Shown here: piece after piece, positions 5,745 to 9,266 of the stretch
Layout: each line of letters begins with the position of its first letter
How positions within the stretch are numbered: the stretch's first letter is position 1
Source: Planctomycetota bacterium
GTDB lineage: Bacteria > Planctomycetota > Planctomycetia > Gemmatales > Gemmataceae
Assembly (NCBI GenBank): GCA_016200155.1
Contig: JACQFG010000414.1
Coordinates: 1-9,266 of the forward strand
Length of the DNA: 9,266 bases
Reading direction: 5' to 3'
The notes under the pieces: generated by a model
The model's database searches: none
What the model saw: only the letters and a program-made list of their open reading frames with translations
What the model was told of the DNA's origin: nothing
Position numbers and translations under genes: made by a program

Positions 5745-8700
5745 TCACTCCCAGATCCGAAACCCCCGGCGCCGCTCCGGCGTGCTGATCTCCGGACGCT
5801 CGTTCCCCTGCCCCATCATGCGGTCGCGCAGCAGCAGCAGCGGGTCGATGATCACCGGCATCGGCTTCAACTGAAACTTCAAGTCCTTCGGCTCGGACGT
5901 CAGCTTGCCGCGCACCTCGACGGTCAAGAGATTCTTGCTGAGCGTCGTCGGATACGGCCGCACGGCCGGCGGCAGGATCTGCTCGATGCGGCCCCACATC
6001 GGGTAGACATCGAGCTTGACGTCCTTGGTGATGAGGTCGAGATCCCCCTTGCCGGAGAGACTGATGGCGCTGCCGAGCAGGTCGAGTCGCTGGACATTGA
6101 CGCGCGCGCCCTGGATGGCGAAGGTGGTGTGGAATTCTTCGAAGGCGGTGCGGTCGGGCCAGTGCAGGCCGAGGAACTTGAGGAGGTCGAGCAGGAACGG
6201 CAGGTTGTAGAGGTGCCCGCGCGGGATGTCGATGGAGCCGTTGCCTTCGAGGGTATCGATGCCGCTGCCGTAGCCGCGCAGGAAGAGGCGGGCGCTGGCG
6301 ATGCCGGAGAGCTGCGACTTGGGTCCGAGGTTGAAACGGCCGGCCTCGGCGGCGTTGATCTGCGAGGCGGTGAGGTTCATCTCGTAGCGCAGGCCGGTGT
6401 TGAGGTCGACGCGGACCTGCCCGGTGATGTCGCCGCCGAAGATCGGGGCGCGCAGGCCGATCAGCAATAACTCGGGGCTGGTGTCGCGCATCTGGAACTT
6501 GGCGTGGACGTCCTTGAACGGCTGATCGTAAAGGGTGGCGCGTTCGAGCACGAGGTTGCCGTCGATGCCGACGATTTCCTTGCCGTTGACCCGGCCGATG
6601 CAGGCGACGGTGCCGGTGACGTTTTTGAAATCGAGGCCGGCGGTGAATTTCGATTCGAACATCCACATCTGACCGTCCCAGTAGATGTCGGGAGGCTTGC
6701 CGGTCTCGTGCGGCTGGGCGATGACGACCTGCGTCTTGATGCGCAAGGGATCGTCGAGCTTGAGCGTCTTGGCCGCCTCCTGGAGCTTCTTGGGCAGGGC
6801 ATTCGTCAGTTCCTCATCGAACTGCAAGCCTTGCACCTGGAGATCGTTGAGCCGGGCGTAGTACCCGCCGAGGGAATCGAGATCGATGGCGGCGGAATCG
6901 AGGGCGATCATCGTTTGATCGTGGCGTGCCCGGAGCTTGTTGATATCGAGCCGCATCTTGTGGAAGCGGAAATCGCCCTGGACGTCCTGGATGCGATAGG
7001 TGAAGAAGGTCGGCTTGGCGTTGCAGCCGCGCGCCGCGACGCTCACTTCGAGGTCCTTGATATCGGGGCTGGGACGGTTGACGATCGCCTTGAAGGTGAC
7101 GCGGCCGGTTGGGTTGAAGGTCTGCCAGGTCTTGTGCATTTCCTTCATCGGGCGGACGGCGTCGCCGAGTTCGTCGTCGAAAAGGACATTGTCGCCGGTG
7201 ATTTCGAGGGCGATGCCATGTTCGAAGCCTCGATCGTCGCGTGGGATCGACTTGCCCTGGAGCATGACGGTGCCGCCGTTGCGTGAGCCGCGGAAATCGG
7301 AGAACGACCAGTGATCGGGAAAGATGTTGAGGTGGCCGCTGACGTTTTCGAGCGGATACGGGAAGTTGTCCCAGCAGATCTTCGTCTCGTGGAAATACAG
7401 GTGATAGACGTTGCGGAACGGCTGGCCGGGCCTTTTGCTGAGGTTCGTGCGGGCGTTCAGCTTGCCGGTGGCGTGGAACGATTTGGCGAAATCGTGCATC
7501 GAGCGCAGGTCGTCGGTGCGCAGGGCTTTGAGCAGCTTGTCGTCGATCGGCACGTCTTCGGCCTGCACGCTGAAATCGACGTCGGCCTGGTCGCCTTCGC
7601 CGGTCCAGTGGCCTGCCAGGATGACGGGGCGCTCGCCGGCGTGCGCTTCGAGTTTGACGTCGACGCGCTCGTTCATGAGGTTGTAATCGACGCGGCCCGT
7701 GGTGCGCTCCAGCGGATACGGGAAGTCCTTGAACATGAGCGAAATGTTCTCCGGCCGCAGCGAGACGTGCGACGGCGCCCCCGTGCTGAGCGCGACCCAT
7801 TCGCCGTCGTGCTTGGCGCAGGCGATGCGGATGGTGGTCGGGCCGTTGGGCTGAAACATCTCGTGCAGCTCGCGGATCTTGGTCGGCAGGCGCGCCGCGA
7901 AATCGTCGCCGAGCAGGACGTGCCGCAGGGCGAGGTCGATCTCGAACTCCGCGTTCGGGCACGGAAGCTGGGCGGCCCCGTGAGCCTCGATCGCGGTCTT
8001 ACCGGACCGCGCCTTCATCGTTTCGAGCAGCAGAGTGCCATTGGAAGCGTGTAACTTTACGTGCAGATCATCGAGCGGCAACGGCAGCCTCGGATGCTGC
8101 AGCTTGCCTTCCTTCACCTCGCAATGCACGTCGTAGTACACCGGCTTCGGCAAGTTCGGATGGTACGACACCTTGCCGTCGACGCTCGCCGTCGCCGATA
8201 GCTGCATGCCGACGAACAGGTCGTTCGGACATTGCAACGGCAGGCGCGACAAGAGGGCCTGCGTCAGCGGGATCTGCGTGGCACGAAACGCCAGGTACGA
8301 CTCGCCGCTGTTGCGATCGATCGAGCCGTGCACCTGCAGCTTGCCGACCAGGTCGGAATTGGCCGCCCCGCGAATGACGACGCGCGGCAACGGGTCGTTG
8401 ATCAGTGTCAGGTTGACGTCGTTGACTTCGAACACCGACGCCATCGCCTGATCGGTGCGGTCCTCGAAAATCAGCGTGCCCTGATGGATGACGATGGCCG
8501 GCAGATGCGTCTGCGCCTCCCCCTTGGAGTCGCGCAGCAGGTTCTGCAAGTTCCACGAGCCGTCGCGCTCGCGGCGGATGCGCAAGCGCGGTTTGACAAG
8601 CTCGATCTTGCGCAGGGTCAATTCGCCGTCGAGGATTTTTTCCTTGTCGTGATAGAAGATGGCCGAGGGGACGTGGAGGAATTCGAGTTTTTCGGGATCG

Positions 8701-8927
8701 TTGGCGCGGGTGAGGCGCAGGCCGTTGAGCTGGATACCGCCCAGGATGCGCAGCCGGGCCGAATCGACGCTGACGACGGCGCCGGGAAACGTCCGGCCGA
8801 TCTCGGCGATGACCTGTTCGCGGACGGCGCCGGGATTGGTCCAGCGCTGGTAGGCGAGCGCAGCGGCAGCGGCGACACCGAAGATGCCGTAGACGATGCC
8901 GCGGACCATCCATTTCCGCCAGGCCAT
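5745..8927 (-). CDS. AsmA-like (TamB/YhdP-related) envelope protein with repeated ~121-residue units
   Basis: The protein has 1060 residues when read from the ATG at 8927, which has GAGG six bases upstream and a promoter just beyond. A longer in-frame start at 9101 would lie upstream of that promoter. Residues 7-27 form a single membrane anchor, followed by AsmA N-terminal hallmarks ('GAVVSVDSARLRILGGIQLNGLRL' region at 49-72; 'LTLRKIELVKPRLRIRRE' at 103-120; 'RDGSWNLQNLL' at 121-131). Residues about 770-970 match the AsmA C-terminal pattern ('LEGNGSIDIPRGHLYNLPFL' at 893-912; 'ISLSGKGDLDL' at 955-965). The middle is repetitive, with about five units of roughly 121 residues. AsmA-family proteins form long beta-grooves thought to carry lipid across the periplasm, and lie anchored in the inner membrane. 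The neighbouring LptF/G-type gene fits such a role. The exact cargo is not knowable here. Confidence 0.9.
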   Translation of the reverse strand: MAWRKWMVRGIVYGIFGVAAAAALAYQRWTNPGAVREQVIAEIGRTFPGAVVSVDSARLRILGGIQLNGLRLTRANDPEKLEFLHVPSAIFYHDKEKILDGELTLRKIELVKPRLRIRRERDGSWNLQNLLRDSKGEAQTHLPAIVIHQGTLIFEDRTDQAMASVFEVNDVNLTLINDPLPRVVIRGAANSDLVGKLQVHGSIDRNSGESYLAFRATQIPLTQALLSRLPLQCPNDLFVGMQLSATASVDGKVSYHPNLPKPVYYDVHCEVKEGKLQHPRLPLPLDDLHVKLHASNGTLLLETMKARSGKTAIEAHGAAQLPCPNAEFEIDLALRHVLLGDDFAARLPTKIRELHEMFQPNGPTTIRIACAKHDGEWVALSTGAPSHVSLRPENISLMFKDFPYPLERTTGRVDYNLMNERVDVKLEAHAGERPVILAGHWTGEGDQADVDFSVQAEDVPIDDKLLKALRTDDLRSMHDFAKSFHATGKLNARTNLSKRPGQPFRNVYHLYFHETKICWDNFPYPLENVSGHLNIFPDHWSFSDFRGSRNGGTVMLQGKSIPRDDRGFEHGIALEITGDNVLFDDELGDAVRPMKEMHKTWQTFNPTGRVTFKAIVNRPSPDIKDLEVSVAARGCNAKPTFFTYRIQDVQGDFRFHKMRLDINKLRARHDQTMIALDSAAIDLDSLGGYYARLNDLQVQGLQFDEELTNALPKKLQEAAKTLKLDDPLRIKTQVVIAQPHETGKPPDIYWDGQMWMFESKFTAGLDFKNVTGTVACIGRVNGKEIVGIDGNLVLERATLYDQPFKDVHAKFQMRDTSPELLLIGLRAPIFGGDITGQVRVDLNTGLRYEMNLTASQINAAEAGRFNLGPKSQLSGIASARLFLRGYGSGIDTLEGNGSIDIPRGHLYNLPFLLDLLKFLGLHWPDRTAFEEFHTTFAIQGARVNVQRLDLLGSAISLSGKGDLDLITKDVKLDVYPMWGRIEQILPPAVRPYPTTLSKNLLTVEVRGKLTSEPKDLKFQLKPMPVIIDPLLLLRDRMMGQGNERPEISTPERRRGFRIWE

Positions 8928-8933
8928 GCTTCG

Positions 8934-8937
8934 CCTC
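8934..8937 (-). promoter_or_regulatory. Shine-Dalgarno site of the asmA-like gene
   Basis: The minus strand reads GAGG here, six bases before the ATG at 8927. It decides the start in favour of the short form and removes 58 unlikely residues from the longest open frame. Confidence 0.7.
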
Positions 8938-8973
8938 GTTGGTTGGTGATCGCGCAATCCGTGCGCGGGCGGG

Positions 8974-9002
8974 ATGATAGAGTGATGCGTCGATGCCGTC
9001 AA
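8974..9002 (-). promoter_or_regulatory. Sigma70-like promoter of the asmA-like gene
   Basis: On the minus strand, TTGACG (9002-8997) is followed after exactly 17 bases by TATCAT (8979-8974). Each box matches the sigma70 consensus at five of six positions. Transcription would begin near 8967, giving a leader of about 40 bases before the ATG at 8927. Confidence 0.65.
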
Positions 9003-9266
9003 CGGCGGTTCATTTAGCCCGCCATTCATAGCGGGAATCTGGTGTAGATGGGTCAAGATGTGATATTCCGCGCGAAACCTGCGTTCAGAAAAGCCGGGCA
9101 ATTATTACTACATCGCTACGTCAGTCGCGGAATATGCCACAAAATATTATGAGGATAGGAGTTACGATCGAATATCGCAGCGGTGTGTGACAATGCTGTT
9201 TGGGTGCAAGGAATCCAGGGGGGGGTGTGACCGTTTTCCCCATAATAATGCCCATAAACGAAACCC
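9003..9266. other. Non-coding, AT-richer tail with small inverted repeats
   Basis: No convincing gene is visible on either strand. The stretch holds a 5-base hairpin (CCCGC 9018-9022 with GCGGG 9031-9035), a perfect 10-base inverted repeat (ATATTCCGCG 9063-9072 with CGCGGAATAT 9126-9135), a run of eight G at 9218-9225, and GTGTGAC at 9185-9191 and again at 9225-9231. The bases from about 9100 onward are visibly richer in A and T than the genes. It may be a regulatory region or the edge of a mobile or repeat element lying beyond the window. Confidence 0.5.

Noticed and set aside
5559..6470. Plus-strand open frame of 303 codons covering the palindrome and the 3' end of the asmA-like gene
   Set aside because: It translates the large palindrome and then the antisense of a well-supported coding region, with low-complexity Glu/Val/Asp-rich sequence.
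6814..7962. Second minus-strand open frame inside the asmA-like gene (382 codons)
   Set aside because: It is an Arg/Pro-rich frame shadow of the real gene and shows none of its repeat periodicity in a meaningful form.
8928..9101. 58-residue N-terminal extension of the asmA-like protein
   Set aside because: The extension contains the promoter and leader region, lacks AsmA-like sequence and places a polar segment before the membrane anchor. The ATG at 8927 has a good Shine-Dalgarno site.
9162..9266. Minus-strand frames open to the right edge, possibly the end of a further gene
   Set aside because: All three minus frames stay open for about 35-50 codons here, the translations cross a C8 run, and none looks like a protein C-terminus.

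Overview
The window looks like a chromosomal segment of a GC-rich Gram-negative bacterium, most likely a planctomycete (Planctomycetota) or close relative. This rests on gene 1, a TolB-like propeller joined to c-type haem motifs, with the planctomycete-style phrase 'YHRDIRPLLDRSCVACH', and on an AsmA-like protein next to an LptF/LptG-type permease, which implies an outer membrane. The taxonomic call is an inference from protein style only.

Layout: four genes fill most of the window. (1) 2-2746 (+) is a 5'-truncated large protein: a beta-propeller, two CXXCH haem sites and an Ig-like C-terminal domain. (2) 2841-4310 (+) is a UbiD-family, prenyl-FMN-type (de)carboxylase with its catalytic and metal-binding residues intact. 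It converges on (3) 4361-5569 (-), an LptF/LptG (YjgP/YjgQ) permease with six predicted membrane segments. (4) 5745-8927 (-) is a 1060-residue AsmA-like protein with one N-terminal membrane anchor and a regular internal repeat of about 121 residues. Its start is fixed by a Shine-Dalgarno site and a good sigma70-like promoter. The last 340 bases hold that promoter and an AT-richer tail with no convincing gene.

How the genes may work together: genes 4 and 3 lie on the same strand in the order asmA-like then lptF/G-like. Both families serve traffic of lipid or LPS from the inner to the outer membrane, so they may form one envelope-biogenesis unit. Genes 1 and 2 share a strand but have no obvious common pathway.

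The most striking non-coding signal is that all three gene-gene junctions (2747-2840, 4311-4360, 5570-5744) are filled by inverted repeats carrying GAATTC and short TTCGTG- or TTAGTG-type words. The largest is a nested palindrome of about 150 bases that fills the asmA-lptF/G spacer almost from end to end. I see no RNA genes, CRISPR arrays, insertion sequences with a transposase, or defence systems.
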